Source of the DNA: Bradyrhizobium sp. SZCCHNS1050
GTDB taxonomy: Bacteria; Pseudomonadota; Alphaproteobacteria; Rhizobiales; Xanthobacteraceae
Length of the DNA: 64,000 nucleotides
NCBI RefSeq assembly: GCF_032484785.1
Contig: NZ_JAUETR010000001.1
Span: 4,219,501 to 4,283,500, forward strand
Direction: 5' to 3'
Shown here: positions 41,950-55,442 of the stretch, one piece after another
How the letters are laid out: the number at the start of each line of letters is the position of its first letter
How positions within the stretch are numbered: position 1 is the first letter of the stretch
Program-made: the position numbers and the translations under genes
The notes under the pieces: generated by a model
Database searches by the model: none
Seen by the model: the letters and a program-made list of their open reading frames with translations, nothing else
What the model was told of the DNA's origin: nothing

Positions 41950-43007
41950 TCGCGATGGAAGGCGGAAGCGGCAACATCTCCACCAAGATGGCACTGGAGG
42001 ACACGATCCTCACGCCGCGCTTCTACACCACCGACTTTGCGGCGATGGACCGGCTCAACGTCGACCTGGTGCGCCGCGAATGGGATGCGGTCATGGCCGA
42101 GCTGCGCGCCGACCACAACCGCAAGCACTTCGTGCGCACGCCGGAATTCGAGAAGGATCTGAACGAGCTGCCCGAGGCGCTTCGCGTGGAGTTCAAGGAC
42201 TTCCTGGTGTCGTCCTTGACCGCCGAGTTCTCCGGCTGCGTGCTCTATGCCGAGATCAAGAAGCGGATCACCAATCCCGATATCCGCGAGCTGTTCCAGT
42301 TCATGAGCCGCGACGAGGCGCGCCATGCCGGCTTCATCAACGAGATCCTCAAGGATCACGGCATCGGCGTCGACCTCAGCTTCCTCACCAAGACGAAGAA
42401 GTACACCTACTTCAAGCCGAAGTTCATCTTCTACGCGACCTATCTGTCCGAGAAGATCGGCTACGCCCGCTACATCACCATCTATCGCCAGATGGAGCGG
42501 CATCCGGAGCGCCAGTTCCACCCGATCTTCAAGTGGTTCGAGCGGTGGTGCAACGACGAGTTCCGGCACGGCGAGGCGTTCGCGCTTCTCATGCGCGCCG
42601 ATCCGAAGCTGCTCAGCGGCCTCAACAAGCTGTGGATCAAGTTCTTCCTGCTCGCGGTGTTCGCGACGATGCATGTCCGCGACCACATGCGCCCCGCCTT
42701 CTACGAGGCGCTCGGCATGCCGGTGGACGAGTACGACATGCGCGTGTTCCGGATCACCTCGGAGATCTCGCGCCAGGTGTTCCCGGTCATGCTGGACATC
42801 GATAATCCGCGCTTCTGGGCCGGCTTGAGGCAGCTGCGCCAGGTATCGGAGGCGATTGCCGATGCCAAGGCACAGGGGGGCATCATGGGCACGCTCAAGC
42901 GCGCCGTGCTGCCGCTCAAGGCGGCGCTGACCTTCGGCCGGCTGTACATGCTGCCGGCCAAGAGCAACGAACTGCCACGGGAGATCAGGCTGCAACCCGC
43001 CTGGTGA
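41946..43007 (+). CDS. acsF: AcsF, oxygen-dependent Mg-protoporphyrin monomethyl ester cyclase
   Basis: 353-residue diiron oxidative cyclase that forms ring E of the chlorophyll skeleton with O2. Iron-binding motifs are [25 protein letters not shown] and [13 protein letters not shown]. Length and N-terminus ([20 protein letters not shown]) are typical. Together with BchE at 45367 it gives this organism both aerobic and low-oxygen routes. It sits between puhC-orf101 and puhE. Confidence 0.96.
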   Translation: MIAMEGGSGNISTKMALEDTILTPRFYTTDFAAMDRLNVDLVRREWDAVMAELRADHNRKHFVRTPEFEKDLNELPEALRVEFKDFLVSSLTAEFSGCVLYAEIKKRITNPDIRELFQFMSRDEARHAGFINEILKDHGIGVDLSFLTKTKKYTYFKPKFIFYATYLSEKIGYARYITIYRQMERHPERQFHPIFKWFERWCNDEFRHGEAFALLMRADPKLLSGLNKLWIKFFLLAVFATMHVRDHMRPAFYEALGMPVDEYDMRVFRITSEISRQVFPVMLDIDNPRFWAGLRQLRQVSEAIADAKAQGGIMGTLKRAVLPLKAALTFGRLYMLPAKSNELPREIRLQPAW

Positions 43008-43020
43008 CAAGGAGCCGGCC

Positions 43021-44064
43021 ATGGGCGCGACCGCGATTGCCATTCCCTACGTCGTGTTCGTCTGGTGGTTCTCGACCGGCGCCGTGCTGGCGCTGGTCGG
43101 GCTCGCCGCCCGCCATCCGGCCGCGTTCAAATGGGGCACGGCCGCAGCCTTCGTCGCGGCCCTGTCGGGCGTCGCGGTGTCGAGCCAGGCGGCGGAGGAT
43201 GCCAACGCCTATTGCGCCTTCACCTGCGCCATTCTCCTGTGGGGCACGGTCGAGATGTCGCTGCTCGCCGGCTGGATCACCGGCCCGCGGCCCGAGGCGT
43301 GCCCGCGGGACTGCACGCCCGCCTCGCGCGTCGGCTTCGCGCTGCAGGCGATCGCCTATCACGAGTTGGCGCTGATCGCGACAGCGGGCCTCGTCTTCGC
43401 GGTGACATCGGGCGCGCCCAACCGTCTCAGCTGGTGGACCTTCGCGGCACTGCTGGTGCTGCGGCAAAGCGCCAAGATCAATTTGTTCCTTGGCGTGCGC
43501 ACCCTGAACGACGAGCTGCTGCCGCAGCAGGTCCGCTTCATGCGCAGCTATTTTGCAAAGAAGTCCACCAACCCGTTGTTCCCGTTCTCGATTGCCGCGG
43601 CGACCACCGCGACCGTGATGGTCGCGGCTGCCGCGATCGGCGCAACGTCATCGTTCGACGGCGTCGCGCTGTCACTGCTCGCATCGTTGATCGCGCTCGG
43701 CCTGCTCGAGCATGGCTTCATGGCGCTGCCGATGCCGGTGATCAATCTGTGGCGCTGGAGCGCGCCAGTCGAGCCTGCCGTGCCTGCGATGGCGGTCGTG
43801 GCTGCCGCTCCCGCACCAGTGCCCGCGACGCCTTTGGTCCGGCCGGTGCTCGCGGTAGTCTCTCCTGCGCCGCAGGCCGAGCGTCCCGTCTCTGTTCAGA
43901 AGAATGCAGCAGCCGCAGCACGGCAGCGGCTCGAAGAGCAATTCCGCCAAGCCTATCGCCAGGCCCGCGCTGACGCGCAGGCGCAAACCATCACCGGACT
44001 GGCCGCGGTGCCGGTCACGCCGCCGGTCGATCCGAACACGACAGCACAGGGGGGAGTACCATGA
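43021..44064 (+). CDS. puhE: PuhE, putative photosynthetic complex assembly protein, with long tail
   Basis: 347-residue polytopic protein of the PuhE family. The first about 250 residues hold around seven membrane segments and the conserved [20 protein letters not shown] with a following [17 protein letters not shown]. After about residue 250 there is a Pro/Ala-rich linker ([20 protein letters not shown]), then a charged helix ([20 protein letters not shown]) not usual for the family. It overlaps hemA by 4 bp. The role is inferred from Rhodobacter puhE. Confidence 0.85.
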   Translation: MGATAIAIPYVVFVWWFSTGAVLALVGLAARHPAAFKWGTAAAFVAALSGVAVSSQAAEDANAYCAFTCAILLWGTVEMSLLAGWITGPRPEACPRDCTPASRVGFALQAIAYHELALIATAGLVFAVTSGAPNRLSWWTFAALLVLRQSAKINLFLGVRTLNDELLPQQVRFMRSYFAKKSTNPLFPFSIAAATTATVMVAAAAIGATSSFDGVALSLLASLIALGLLEHGFMALPMPVINLWRWSAPVEPAVPAMAVVAAAPAPVPATPLVRPVLAVVSPAPQAERPVSVQKNAAAAARQRLEEQFRQAYRQARADAQAQTITGLAAVPVTPPVDPNTTAQGGVP

Positions 44065-45272
44065 ACTACGAAGACTATTTCCGCCGCCAGCTCGACGGTC
44101 TCAGGCGCGAAGGACGCTATCGCGTGTTCGCCGACCTCGAGCGCAAGGCCGGCGCCTTCCCGCGTGCGACCTATCGTGGCCCCCATGGCGAGCGCGATGT
44201 CGCGGTGTGGTGCTCCAACGACTATCTCGGCATGGGCCAGCACCCCAAGGTTCTGGAGGTGATGCACGAGGCGCTCGACCGCTGCGGTGCCGGCGCCGGC
44301 GGCACCCGCAACATCAGCGGCACCAACCACTATCATGTCCTGCTGGAGGAGGAGCTCGCCGATCTCCACGGCAAGCAGGCTGCGCTCTTGTTCAACTCCG
44401 GCTATGTCTCGAACTGGACGTCGCTGTCGACCTTGGCTTCGCGCATGCCCGGCTGCGTGATCCTGTCCGACGAGCTCAACCACGCCTCGATGATCGAGGG
44501 CATCCGCCACAGCCGCTGCGACACCCGGATCTGGCGCCACAACGACGTCGCCGATCTCCACGACAAGCTGTCGGATCTCGATCCCAAGGCGCCGAAGCTG
44601 ATCGCGTTCGAGAGCGTCTATTCGATGGACGGCGACATCTCGCCGATCTCGGACATCTGCGACGTCGCCGACGAGTTCAACGCCATGACCTATCTCGACG
44701 AGGTCCACGCCGTCGGCCTGTACGGTCCGCGCGGCGGCGGCATCTCGGAGCGCGACGGCGTGGCCGATCGCCTGACCGTGATCGAGGGTACCCTGGCCAA
44801 GGCGTTCGGCGTGATCGGCGGCTATATCACGGCCTCCAACACGGTCTGCGACTTCGTTCGCAGCTTTGCCTCCGGCTTCATCTTCTCCAGCTCGCTGCCG
44901 CCGGCGGTGGCGGCGGGGGCGCTAACCAGCATCCGGCATCTGAAGGCCAGCAATGCCGAGCGCGCCCGGCACCAGGACCGTGTCGCTCGGCTGCGTCGCC
45001 GGCTCGACGAGGCCGGCGTCAGCCATCTCGACAATCCCAGCCATATCGTGCCGGTGATGGTGCGGGATCCTGTGCTGTGCAAGCGGATCAGCGACATCCT
45101 GCTCGACCGCTACGGCATCTATGTGCAGCCGATCAACTATCCGACGGTGCCGCGCGGCACCGAACGGCTGCGCATCACGCCGTCGCCCTATCATTCCGAT
45201 GCGGATATCGAGCATCTCGTTGCGGCACTCTCGGAGATCTGGGCCGAGATGGGTCTCGCACAAGCGGCATGA
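44061..45272 (+). CDS. hemA: 5-Aminolevulinate synthase HemA
   Basis: 403-residue PLP enzyme joining glycine and succinyl-CoA, the first step of tetrapyrrole synthesis in alphaproteobacteria. The PLP lysine is in [14 protein letters not shown] near residue 250, the cofactor-binding [17 protein letters not shown] precedes it, and the N-terminal [19 protein letters not shown] is typical. It is the last gene of the bchF-hemA unit, placing precursor supply under photosynthesis control. Another copy for general heme synthesis may exist elsewhere. Confidence 0.96.
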   Translation: MNYEDYFRRQLDGLRREGRYRVFADLERKAGAFPRATYRGPHGERDVAVWCSNDYLGMGQHPKVLEVMHEALDRCGAGAGGTRNISGTNHYHVLLEEELADLHGKQAALLFNSGYVSNWTSLSTLASRMPGCVILSDELNHASMIEGIRHSRCDTRIWRHNDVADLHDKLSDLDPKAPKLIAFESVYSMDGDISPISDICDVADEFNAMTYLDEVHAVGLYGPRGGGISERDGVADRLTVIEGTLAKAFGVIGGYITASNTVCDFVRSFASGFIFSSSLPPAVAAGALTSIRHLKASNAERARHQDRVARLRRRLDEAGVSHLDNPSHIVPVMVRDPVLCKRISDILLDRYGIYVQPINYPTVPRGTERLRITPSPYHSDADIEHLVAALSEIWAEMGLAQAA

Positions 45273-45293
45273 GGTGACGCTTTCGCGCGGCGT

Positions 45294-45307
45294 TTGAGCC
45301 AGATCAA
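45294..45307. promoter_or_regulatory. FixK/FNR-type box upstream of bchE
   Basis: TTGAGCCAGATCAA matches the FixK/FnrL half-site pattern TTGA-N6-TCAA exactly. It lies 60 bp before the bchE GTG and two bases upstream of the PpsR-like boxes. BchE is an oxygen-sensitive radical-SAM enzyme, and FnrL/FixK activation of bchE-type genes at low oxygen is established in purple bacteria. Confidence 0.7.
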
Positions 45308-45309
45308 AT

Positions 45310-45343
45310 TGTCAATCTATCTTGACGTTAAGATTGATAGACA
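45310..45343. promoter_or_regulatory. Two overlapping PpsR-like boxes upstream of bchE
   Basis: TGTCAATCTATCTTGACG (45310-45327) and CGTTAAGATTGATAGACA (45326-45343) share a central ACGT, and the whole 34 bp is an imperfect palindrome. Centres are 16 bp apart, the same geometry as at aerR (29472-29505). They end 23 bp before the bchE start. Confidence 0.7.
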
Positions 45344-45366
45344 AATTGATAATCGGGGAGAACGCC

Positions 45367-46971
45367 GTGCGGATCTTGTTGCTGCATCCGAATTATCACT
45401 CCGGCGGCGCCGAGATCGCCGGCAACTGGCCGCCCGCCTGGGCGGCCTATATCTCTGGCGCGCTGAAGGCGGCCGGCTTCACCGACCTCCGCTTCATCGA
45501 CGCGATGACCAACGATCTCTCCGAGGATCAGGTCCGCGCCATCCTGCGCAGCGAAAAGCCTGACGTGATCGGGTGCACCGCGATCACGCCCTCCATCTAC
45601 AAGGCCGAGCGTCTTCTGGAGATCGCTCGGGAGGAGCACCCGGACGCACTGACCGTGCTCGGCGGCATCCACGCCACCTTCATGTATCAGCAGGTGCTGA
45701 CCGAGGCGCCGTGGATCGACGCCATCGTGCGCGGCGAGGGCGAGGAGATCATCGTCGACCTGATGCGCGCCCGCGAGGACGGCCGCTGGGCGACGGACCG
45801 CCGCAGCATCAAGGGCATCGCCTATCGCGACGGCAGCGAGGTCGTGGCGACGGTGGCGGCGCCGACGGTGAAGAACCTCGATGCGATCACGCCGGATTGG
45901 AGCGTGCTCGAATGGAGCAAGTACATCTACATCCCGATGAACAAGCGCGTCGCCATCCCCAACATGGCGCGCGGCTGCCCGTTCACCTGCAGCTTCTGCT
46001 CGCAATGGAAATTCTGGCGCGACTATCGCATCCGCGACCCGAAGAAGGTGGTCGATGAGATCGAGACATTGATGCGCGAGCACGATGTCGGCTTCTTCAT
46101 CCTGGCCGACGAGGAGCCGACCATCAACAAGAAGAAATTCATAGCCTTCTGCCAGGAGCTGATCCGCCGCGACCTCAAGATCCTCTGGGGCATCAACACC
46201 CGCGTCACCGACATCCTGCGCGACGAAGCGCTGCTGCCGCTGTACCGCAAGGCCGGCCTGATCCACGTCTCGCTGGGGACGGAAGCCGCGGCGCAGATGA
46301 AGCTCGACCGCTTCAACAAGGAGACCACGGTCGCGCAGAACAAGAAGGCGATCCAGCTCTTGCGCGACGCCGGCATCGTCGTCGAGGCCCAGTTCATCGT
46401 TGGCCTTGAGAACGAGACCCGCGAGACCCTGGAAGAGACCTACCAGATGGCGCGCGACTGGAAGCCGGATCTCGCCAACTGGGCGATGTACACGCCCTGG
46501 CCTTTCTCCGATCTGTTCCGCGACCTCGGCGACAAGGTCGAGATCTTCGACTACGAGAAGTACAATTTCGTCACCCCGATCATGAAGCCGGACGCGATGG
46601 ACCGCGGCGAGCTGCTCGACGGCGTCATGAACAACTATCGCCGCTTCTACATCCTAAAGGCGCTGTTCTCCTATCCCTGGGCCGGCTCCGGCGAGCGCCG
46701 CCGCTATCTGCTCGGCTGCCTCAAGGCGTTCCTGAAGTCGGGCTTCGAGCGGAAATTCTACGATCTTGGCCGCGTCAATTACTGGGGGCCGCAGTCCAAG
46801 GGCAAGGTCGATTTCGGCTTCGATACGTCGCGCAGGCGCGCCGATCCCGGCAAGGTCGAATGGAAGACGAGCCATAATCGCAAGCTGAGCGGACCGCAGC
46901 AGGCGCAGGTGATGGCCTGTGGCGGCGGTGCCGGGCAGATGAACGACGAGACCGAGACGCGGGTGCATTGA
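45367..46971 (+). CDS. bchE: BchE, oxygen-independent Mg-protoporphyrin monomethyl ester cyclase
   Basis: 534-residue B12-binding radical-SAM enzyme forming ring E without O2. An N-terminal cobalamin-type domain ([30 protein letters not shown]) is followed by the radical-SAM cysteines in CPFTCSFC (CxxxCxxC). I chose GTG 45367, with GGGGAG just upstream, because similarity begins there. An upstream frame start at 45322 falls within the PpsR boxes. bchJ follows after one base. It is regulated separately from acsF by a FixK-type box and PpsR boxes. Confidence 0.95.
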   Translation: MRILLLHPNYHSGGAEIAGNWPPAWAAYISGALKAAGFTDLRFIDAMTNDLSEDQVRAILRSEKPDVIGCTAITPSIYKAERLLEIAREEHPDALTVLGGIHATFMYQQVLTEAPWIDAIVRGEGEEIIVDLMRAREDGRWATDRRSIKGIAYRDGSEVVATVAAPTVKNLDAITPDWSVLEWSKYIYIPMNKRVAIPNMARGCPFTCSFCSQWKFWRDYRIRDPKKVVDEIETLMREHDVGFFILADEEPTINKKKFIAFCQELIRRDLKILWGINTRVTDILRDEALLPLYRKAGLIHVSLGTEAAAQMKLDRFNKETTVAQNKKAIQLLRDAGIVVEAQFIVGLENETRETLEETYQMARDWKPDLANWAMYTPWPFSDLFRDLGDKVEIFDYEKYNFVTPIMKPDAMDRGELLDGVMNNYRRFYILKALFSYPWAGSGERRRYLLGCLKAFLKSGFERKFYDLGRVNYWGPQSKGKVDFGFDTSRRRADPGKVEWKTSHNRKLSGPQQAQVMACGGGAGQMNDETETRVH

Positions 46972-46972
46972 A

Positions 46973-47638
46973 ATGCACGGCACGTGCGCCCGGCACGTTC
47001 CGCTGCCGCGTGCTGACGCCGCGCCTGACCATCAGGACGGCGTTGCTGAAGGCCACATCGCCGGCCGCATCGGTCCCAACGCGATCATCCAGACCGCGGA
47101 GGCCTTGCGTCAGCTGCACGGCGAGGAGGCGGCGCGCCGCGTCTTCGCGGCCGCGCGGCTCGACACCTATCTCGCGACGCCTCCGGCGGCGATGGTCGAC
47201 GAAGCCGAGGTCACGCGGCTCCATCGTGCGCTTCGGACCGAGCTCGACGACGATGCTGCGCGCGCCGTCAGCACCAGGGCAGGGCGGCTGACGGCGGCCT
47301 ATCTGCTCGCGCATCGCATCCCCTCCGCGGCGCACCGCGTGCTCCGGCTGCTGCCGGCCCGGCTCGCGAGCGGCGTGCTGACGCGGGCGATATCCGCGCA
47401 TGCCTGGACGTTTGCCGGGACCGGCACCTTCACCGTACGCCCAGGTCGGCCCACCATCTACCAGATCAGCCATTGTCCGCTGTGCCGCGGCCATCACGGC
47501 GATCACGCCATCTGCGACTTCTACGCTGGGACGTTCGAGACGCTGTTCGCAAGGCTCGTGCATCCCGACGCCCATGCGCGCGAGATTGCCTGCGAAGCCT
47601 GGGGTGACGAGGCCTGCCGGTTCGAGATCGGCTGGTGA
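46973..47638 (+). CDS. bchJ: BchJ, V4R-domain protein of bacteriochlorophyll synthesis
   Basis: 221-residue protein with a V4R small-molecule-binding domain. The conserved cysteine cluster is in CPLCRGHHGDHAICDFYAG, followed by FETLFARLVHPDA and CEAWGDEACRFEIGW at the C-terminus. BchJ was once proposed as a vinyl reductase, but its exact role is unsettled. It lies one base after bchE, so the pair is one unit. cbbR converges from the other side. Confidence 0.88.
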   Translation: MHGTCARHVPLPRADAAPDHQDGVAEGHIAGRIGPNAIIQTAEALRQLHGEEAARRVFAAARLDTYLATPPAAMVDEAEVTRLHRALRTELDDDAARAVSTRAGRLTAAYLLAHRIPSAAHRVLRLLPARLASGVLTRAISAHAWTFAGTGTFTVRPGRPTIYQISHCPLCRGHHGDHAICDFYAGTFETLFARLVHPDAHAREIACEAWGDEACRFEIGW

Positions 47639-47686
47639 GACGGCGCCATGCGAGACGTGACACCGCAATGGCATCGGTTGTCGCGC

Positions 47687-48607
47687 TCAGCTCGGCAGAA
47701 ACCGCGCTCCTTCCTTGCCGAAGAAGTCCAGCATCGCCTGCGCCGGCGGCAGCAGCAGCTTGTCGGCGCGCCGCACCGCGTGCCACTGGCGGATGATCGG
47801 CAATCCCGCGACCTTCAACGTCACCAGCCGCCCCTCGCTGAGCTCATGGGCGACGGTGTGCTGCGAGATGAAGGCGATGCCGAGGCCGGCGATCACGGCC
47901 TGCTTGATGGTCTCGTTGCTGTCCATCTCCATGCTGGTCTTCGGCTTCAGACCATGCTTCTCGAAGAATGTCTCCATCAGCAGCCGGGTGCCCGATCCCG
48001 GCTCCCGGGTGATGAACACCTCGCCGGCGAGATCCTCGGCCGCGATCCGCTTGCGGCGCGCCAGCCGGTGGTTGGCTGGGGCGATGATGATGTGCGGGTG
48101 CTTTCCGAACGGCCGCATATCCACGGGAACGTCGGCCGGTGGCCGGCCCATGATGGCGATGTCGAGATCATAGCCGCGCAGTGCCTCGCGCAGGCTGTCG
48201 CGATTGCCGATCCGCAAGGTGACGTCGATCTTGGGGAAGCGCCGCGAAAATTCCGCGATCGCAAACGGCACGAAATATTTCGCGGTGCTGACCGCGCCGA
48301 TCGCCACGCGGCCGCCGCTGCGTCCCGCCAGAATGTCGAGCGCCTGCTCGCAGTCCTGCAGCGCGGCTTCGACGCGCTCGGCGAGTGCCAGGACGCTGCG
48401 GCCGGCCTCGGTCAGGATCATGCCGTCGGTGGTGCGCTGGATCAGCGGCAGCCCGGCGAGCTCCTGAAGATTGCGAATCTGCAGGGTCACGGCAGGCTGA
48501 GTGAGGTTCAAACGGCCGGCCGCAGACGTCACCGACCCCGAGTTTTGCACGGCAGCCAGCGCCCGAAGCTGGCGGATGGTGAGATCGCGAGAGAAGTGCC
48601 GGCTCAT
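47687..48607 (-). CDS. cbbR: LysR-type regulator CbbR
   Basis: 306-residue LysR regulator. The N-terminal helix-turn-helix is in LTIRQLRALAAVQNSGSVTS and LNLTQPAVTLQIRNLQ. A substrate-binding domain follows (GRVAIGAVSTAKYFVPFAIA). It is divergent from cbbF, the standard place for CbbR, which activates CBB genes in response to metabolites such as RuBP or NADPH. It also marks the border between photosynthesis and carbon-fixation clusters. Confidence 0.92.
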   Translation of the reverse strand: MSRHFSRDLTIRQLRALAAVQNSGSVTSAAGRLNLTQPAVTLQIRNLQELAGLPLIQRTTDGMILTEAGRSVLALAERVEAALQDCEQALDILAGRSGGRVAIGAVSTAKYFVPFAIAEFSRRFPKIDVTLRIGNRDSLREALRGYDLDIAIMGRPPADVPVDMRPFGKHPHIIIAPANHRLARRKRIAAEDLAGEVFITREPGSGTRLLMETFFEKHGLKPKTSMEMDSNETIKQAVIAGLGIAFISQHTVAHELSEGRLVTLKVAGLPIIRQWHAVRRADKLLLPPAQAMLDFFGKEGARFLPS

Positions 48608-48753
48608 GGAACCCTCGATGAGATCGCCAGTATAAGGAAAACTTTAGTCTATCCAAAGATAATGAAATTTCCCTAATTAGGCAAATCGAGTGTTGATAGC
48701 AGCGCGGCACGACGCATTCGTGCGGCTTCATCAAGTTCCCGGCAGAGGAGCTG
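48608..48753. promoter_or_regulatory. cbbR-cbbF divergent control region
   Basis: The gap is AT-rich at 48630-48690, in contrast to its surroundings, and contains TAAGGAAAACTTTA and TTTCCCTAATTA stretches that could hold CbbR (TNA-N7/8-TNA) sites. I could not resolve exact half-sites. One shared region for cbbR and the cbb operon is typical. Confidence 0.45.
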
Positions 48754-49809
48754 ATGGCGAGGGAGTGGCCCATGAATCACCAAATGGATCAACATCAGAC
48801 ATTGCAGGCACATCTGGCGGCGCAGGGTGCCGACGCCGATTGCGCCGCGGTCATCGAGGCTCTGGCCGGGGCGGCGCGCGAACTCGCGCGGCAGATCGCG
48901 GTCGCACCGCTGTCTGGCGTCGACGAAGGCGCCGCCACCGTGAACGCCGACGGCGACGTCCAGAAGGCGCTCGACATCGTCGCCGACAATCTGATGCGGG
49001 ATGCGCTGCGCCGGGCTCCGGTCGCTGGCATCCTGTCCGAGGAGGTCGACCGGCCGGAAACGGTCAATGCTGCTGCCCCACTTTGCGTGGCGATCGACCC
49101 GCTCGACGGCTCGTCGAACCTGCAGAACAACATCTCCGTCGGCACCATCTTCTCGATCCGCCCGCGGGGCCGCGACGTGCTCTCCAGCTTCTTCGAGCCC
49201 GGCACGGCACAGCTTGCCGCCGGCTTCTTTGTCTATGGACCACAGACCTGCCTGGTGCTCGCGATCGACCATCGCGTCGATCTCTACGTCCTGCATCCGA
49301 CCTTGCACGAGTTCATGCTCGCCAAGTCTGGCATCCGCATCCCGCAGGATACGCCGGAGTTCGCCATCAACGCGTCGAACCGCCGGCACTGGAGCGGGAC
49401 CGTGCGCAACTATGTCGACGAATGCCTGTCGGGCGCGGCCGGCCCGCGCGGCCGCGACTTCAACATGCGCTGGATCGCCTCGCTGGTCGCCGAGGCCTAT
49501 CGTATCCTGATGCGCGGCGGCGTGTTCCTCTATCCGGCCGACTCCCGCCCCGGCTATCGCGAGGGCCGGCTGCGGCTGGTCTACGAAGCGCATCCGATGG
49601 CGCTGATCATGGAATGGGCCGGCGGCTCGGCCTCGAGCGGCCGTTCGCGCATCCTCGAACTGTCGGCGCGCTCGCCGCATCAGCGCGCGCCGCTGATCAT
49701 GGGCGACGTCCGCCTTGTCCGCGACGTCGACCAGTTGCATGAGGGCATCGAGCCGCTGTTCGAAACCAGCGATGCGCCCCTGTTCGCGCGGCGCGGCCTG
49801 TTCCGCTGA
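48754..49809 (+). CDS. cbbF: Fructose-1,6-/sedoheptulose-1,7-bisphosphatase CbbF
   Basis: 351-residue class I FBPase. The metal and phosphate motif is IDPLDGSSNLQNNISVGTIF, with ILSEEVDRPE before it and GGVFLYPADSRPG later. ATG 48754 has GAGGAG three bases away. ATG 48772 (MNHQMDQ) has GAGGGAG six bases away and is equally likely. It is the first gene of the cbbFPTALSXY unit. Confidence 0.93.
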   Translation: MAREWPMNHQMDQHQTLQAHLAAQGADADCAAVIEALAGAARELARQIAVAPLSGVDEGAATVNADGDVQKALDIVADNLMRDALRRAPVAGILSEEVDRPETVNAAAPLCVAIDPLDGSSNLQNNISVGTIFSIRPRGRDVLSSFFEPGTAQLAAGFFVYGPQTCLVLAIDHRVDLYVLHPTLHEFMLAKSGIRIPQDTPEFAINASNRRHWSGTVRNYVDECLSGAAGPRGRDFNMRWIASLVAEAYRILMRGGVFLYPADSRPGYREGRLRLVYEAHPMALIMEWAGGSASSGRSRILELSARSPHQRAPLIMGDVRLVRDVDQLHEGIEPLFETSDAPLFARRGLFR

Positions 49810-49844
49810 GCCCGCCTGCCGAACGCGCCTTCCGGAGAAAGTTC

Positions 49845-50720
49845 ATGTCACGTCGTCATCCCATCATCTCGATCACCGGCTCGTCGGGCGCCGGCACCAC
49901 GTCCGTCAAGAAGACCTTCGAGAACATCTTCCGCCGCGAGAACGTCAAGGCGGCCTATATCGAGGGCGACGCCTTCCATCGCTACAATCGCGAGGAGATG
50001 CGCCGCAAGATGGTCGAGGAGGCCGAGATCGGCAACAAGCACTTCAGCCATTTCAGCCCCGACACCAATCTGTTCGAGGAGCTCGAGAAGACTTTTCGCG
50101 ATTATTCCGAGACCGGCACCGGCATGACGCGCCACTACGTCCACGATGAGGAGGAGGCGCGGCTCTACGACACAAGGCCCGGCAACTTCACCGAGTGGAG
50201 CCGGCTGCCGGAGGACTCCGATCTGCTGTTCTACGAAGGCCTGCACGGCGCCGTTGTCACGGACAAGGTCAACATCGCGCAGCACGCCGATTTGAAGATC
50301 GGCGTTGTTCCGGTGATGAACCTGGAGTGGATCCAGAAGCTGCACCGCGACCGCGCGTCGCGCGGCTACACCACCGAGGCGGTCACCGACACGATCCTGC
50401 GCCGCATGCCGGACTACGTGAACTACATCATCCCGCAGTTCTCCGAGACCGACATCAACTTTCAGCGCGTGCCGACGGTTGACACCTCGAACCCGTTCGT
50501 CGCCCGCTGGATCCCGACGCCCGATGAATCGATGGTCGTGATCCGGCTGAAGAACCCGCGCGGCATCGACTTCCCCTATCTGCTCTCGATGATTCCGCAG
50601 AGCTTCATGTCGCGCGCCAATTCGATCGTGATCCACGGCGCCAAGCTCGATCTCGCGATGCAGCTCATTCTCACCCCCATGATCATGCAACTGATGGACC
50701 GAAAGAGGCGCACGCTATGA
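49845..50720 (+). CDS. cbbP: Phosphoribulokinase CbbP
   Basis: 291-residue phosphoribulokinase of the proteobacterial type, making RuBP from ribulose-5-phosphate and ATP. The P-loop GSSGAGTT is at residues 12-19. [18 protein letters not shown] and [20 protein letters not shown] hold catalytic and substrate-binding residues. The C-terminus overlaps cbbT by 4 bp. This enzyme and RubisCO are the two unique CBB steps. Confidence 0.95.
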   Translation: MSRRHPIISITGSSGAGTTSVKKTFENIFRRENVKAAYIEGDAFHRYNREEMRRKMVEEAEIGNKHFSHFSPDTNLFEELEKTFRDYSETGTGMTRHYVHDEEEARLYDTRPGNFTEWSRLPEDSDLLFYEGLHGAVVTDKVNIAQHADLKIGVVPVMNLEWIQKLHRDRASRGYTTEAVTDTILRRMPDYVNYIIPQFSETDINFQRVPTVDTSNPFVARWIPTPDESMVVIRLKNPRGIDFPYLLSMIPQSFMSRANSIVIHGAKLDLAMQLILTPMIMQLMDRKRRTL

Positions 50721-52744
50721 CCGCCACCGCCGTGCAAACGCTGGCTCCGAAAGCCGATCCCAGCCATGCCGAGATGGCGAATGCCATCCGCTTCCTGGCC
50801 ATCGACGCAGTCGAAAAGGCGAAATCGGGTCATCCGGGCATGCCGATGGGCATGGCCGACGTGGCAACCGTCCTTTTCTCACGCTTCATGAAATTCGATC
50901 CCGCCGATCCGGCCTGGCCCGATCGCGACCGTTTCGTGCTGTCGGCCGGACACGGCTCGATGCTGCTCTATGCGCTGCTGCATCTGACTGGCTACGAGGC
51001 CGTCACGATCGATGAGCTGAAGCGGTTCCGGCAATGGGGCGCCAAGACGCCGGGGCATCCTGAGTATGGCCACACGCCTGGTGTCGAGACCACCACCGGT
51101 CCGCTCGGGCAGGGCATCGCGACGGCGGTCGGCATGGCGCTCGCCGAGCGCCTGATGAACGCGCGCTACGGCGACGATCTGGTCGATCACTATACCTACG
51201 TGATCGCCGGCGACGGCTGCCTGATGGAGGGCATCAGCCACGAGGCGATCTCGCTCGCGGGCCATCTCAAGCTGAATCGCTTGATCGTGCTGTTCGACGA
51301 CAACGGCATCTCGATCGACGGCTCGACGGGTCTTGCCTGCTCCGACGATCAGCTCGCACGCTTCGCGGCGTCGGGCTGGGCGACGTCCCGCATTGACGGC
51401 CATGATCCCGAAGCCATCGAGGCTGCTATCGCGGCGGCGCGGCAGAGCAACCGCCCGAGCATGATTGCGTGCCGGACGACGATCGGCTTCGGCTCACCCG
51501 GACGGCAGGGCTCGGAGAAGGCGCATGGCGCGCCGCTCGGGCCGGAGGAGGTCGAGAAGACCCGCGCGGCACTGCACTGGCCGCACCGTCCGTTCGAGGT
51601 GCCAGCCGATGTGTTGGTGAGCTGGCGCGAGATCGGCGCGCGCGGCCGCAGCGTGCGCCAGGCCTGGAAGGAGCGTGCGCGCAAGCTGTGCACCGCGGAC
51701 CGATCGCCGTGCCATGACGCGCTGAACAAGAAGCTGCCGGCCGCCTATACCGAGCGCATGGCGCAGTTCATCGCGCAGCTCACGGCCGAGCGGCCGAAGA
51801 TCGCCACCCGCCAGGCCTCGCAGAACGTCATCGATGTCATTGCGACAGTGCTGCCAAATCTGCTCGGCGGCTCGGCGGACCTGACTCATTCCAACCTGAC
51901 CAAGGCAAAGACGCACAAATCCGTCACACCGGCCGCAATGGATGGCAACTACGTGCACTATGGTGTGCGCGAACACGCGATGGCTGCGGCCATGAACGGC
52001 ATCGCGCTGCATGGCGGTTTCATTCCCTATGGCGGCACCTTCCTCGCGTTCGCCGACTACAGCCGGCCGGCGATTCGGCTGGCCGCGCTGATGGGCATCC
52101 GCGTTATCCACGTGATGACCCACGATTCCATCGGCCTCGGCGAGGACGGCCCGACGCATCAGCCAGTCGAGCATGTCGCGAGCTTGCGCGCCATTCCGAA
52201 CCTCCTGGTCTTCCGCCCGGCCGACGCGGTCGAGACGGCGGAAGCCTGGGACTGCGCGCTGCGCGCGGAGACCTCGCCGTCGGTGCTGTGCCTGTCTCGG
52301 CAAGCCCTGCCGGCCTTCCGCACCGAGGCATCGGATCACAACAAGGTCGCGCGCGGCGCTTACGTGGTCATCGAGCCCGAGGCTGGGCGCGATGTGACCT
52401 TGATTGCGACCGGCTCGGAGGTGGCGATCGCGCTGGAGGCGGCCAAGCTGCTGGCGGCCGAGGGCGTCCAGGCGGCGGTGGTGTCGGCGCCGTGCTTCGA
52501 GTTGTTTCGCAAGCAGTCGGCAGAGTATCGCGCCGCGGTGCTCGGCCACGTGCCGCGCATCGGCGTGGAGGCCGCGATCGAGGGCGACTGGGCGCGCTGG
52601 CTCGGCGATGCCGGCGAGTTCGTCGGCATGCACGGCTTCGGCGCCTCGGCGCCGGCCGAGGTGCTGTACCGCGAATTCGGCATCACGCCTGCGGCGGTGG
52701 CCGATGCGGCGATGCGCAACATCATCCGGGCGCGGGCTTCCTGA
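50717..52744 (+). CDS. cbbT: Transketolase CbbT
   Basis: 675-residue TPP-dependent transketolase of the CBB and pentose phosphate pathways. TPP and substrate regions seen are [20 protein letters not shown] near the N-terminus, [33 protein letters not shown] and DDNGISIDG. The pyrimidine domain has TVREHAM-like [19 protein letters not shown] and [19 protein letters not shown]. Length is usual. It lies between cbbP and cbbA. Confidence 0.95.
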   Translation: MTATAVQTLAPKADPSHAEMANAIRFLAIDAVEKAKSGHPGMPMGMADVATVLFSRFMKFDPADPAWPDRDRFVLSAGHGSMLLYALLHLTGYEAVTIDELKRFRQWGAKTPGHPEYGHTPGVETTTGPLGQGIATAVGMALAERLMNARYGDDLVDHYTYVIAGDGCLMEGISHEAISLAGHLKLNRLIVLFDDNGISIDGSTGLACSDDQLARFAASGWATSRIDGHDPEAIEAAIAAARQSNRPSMIACRTTIGFGSPGRQGSEKAHGAPLGPEEVEKTRAALHWPHRPFEVPADVLVSWREIGARGRSVRQAWKERARKLCTADRSPCHDALNKKLPAAYTERMAQFIAQLTAERPKIATRQASQNVIDVIATVLPNLLGGSADLTHSNLTKAKTHKSVTPAAMDGNYVHYGVREHAMAAAMNGIALHGGFIPYGGTFLAFADYSRPAIRLAALMGIRVIHVMTHDSIGLGEDGPTHQPVEHVASLRAIPNLLVFRPADAVETAEAWDCALRAETSPSVLCLSRQALPAFRTEASDHNKVARGAYVVIEPEAGRDVTLIATGSEVAIALEAAKLLAAEGVQAAVVSAPCFELFRKQSAEYRAAVLGHVPRIGVEAAIEGDWARWLGDAGEFVGMHGFGASAPAEVLYREFGITPAAVADAAMRNIIRARAS

Positions 52745-52788
52745 GCCGCGCCACCAAGCAGAACATCGAACCAGGGACGGAGACCAAC

Positions 52789-55367
<2,579 letters not shown>

Positions 55368-55392
55368 CAATCGTTCGATGCGACGCCGCGAT

Positions 55393-55413
55393 GCGAGCCG
55401 GACACCGGCTCGC
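55393..55413 (+). other. Stem-loop between cbbL and cbbS
   Basis: Perfect 9-bp stem GCGAGCCGG (55393-55401) / CCGGCTCGC (55405-55413) with a 3-base loop, 25 bp after the cbbL stop and 29 bp before the cbbS ATG. There is no long T run after it, so it more likely stabilises the cbbL message end or sets the L:S ratio than terminates transcription fully. Confidence 0.65.
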
Positions 55414-55442
55414 CCGTTTCAGCGATATCAGGAGACATCAAC

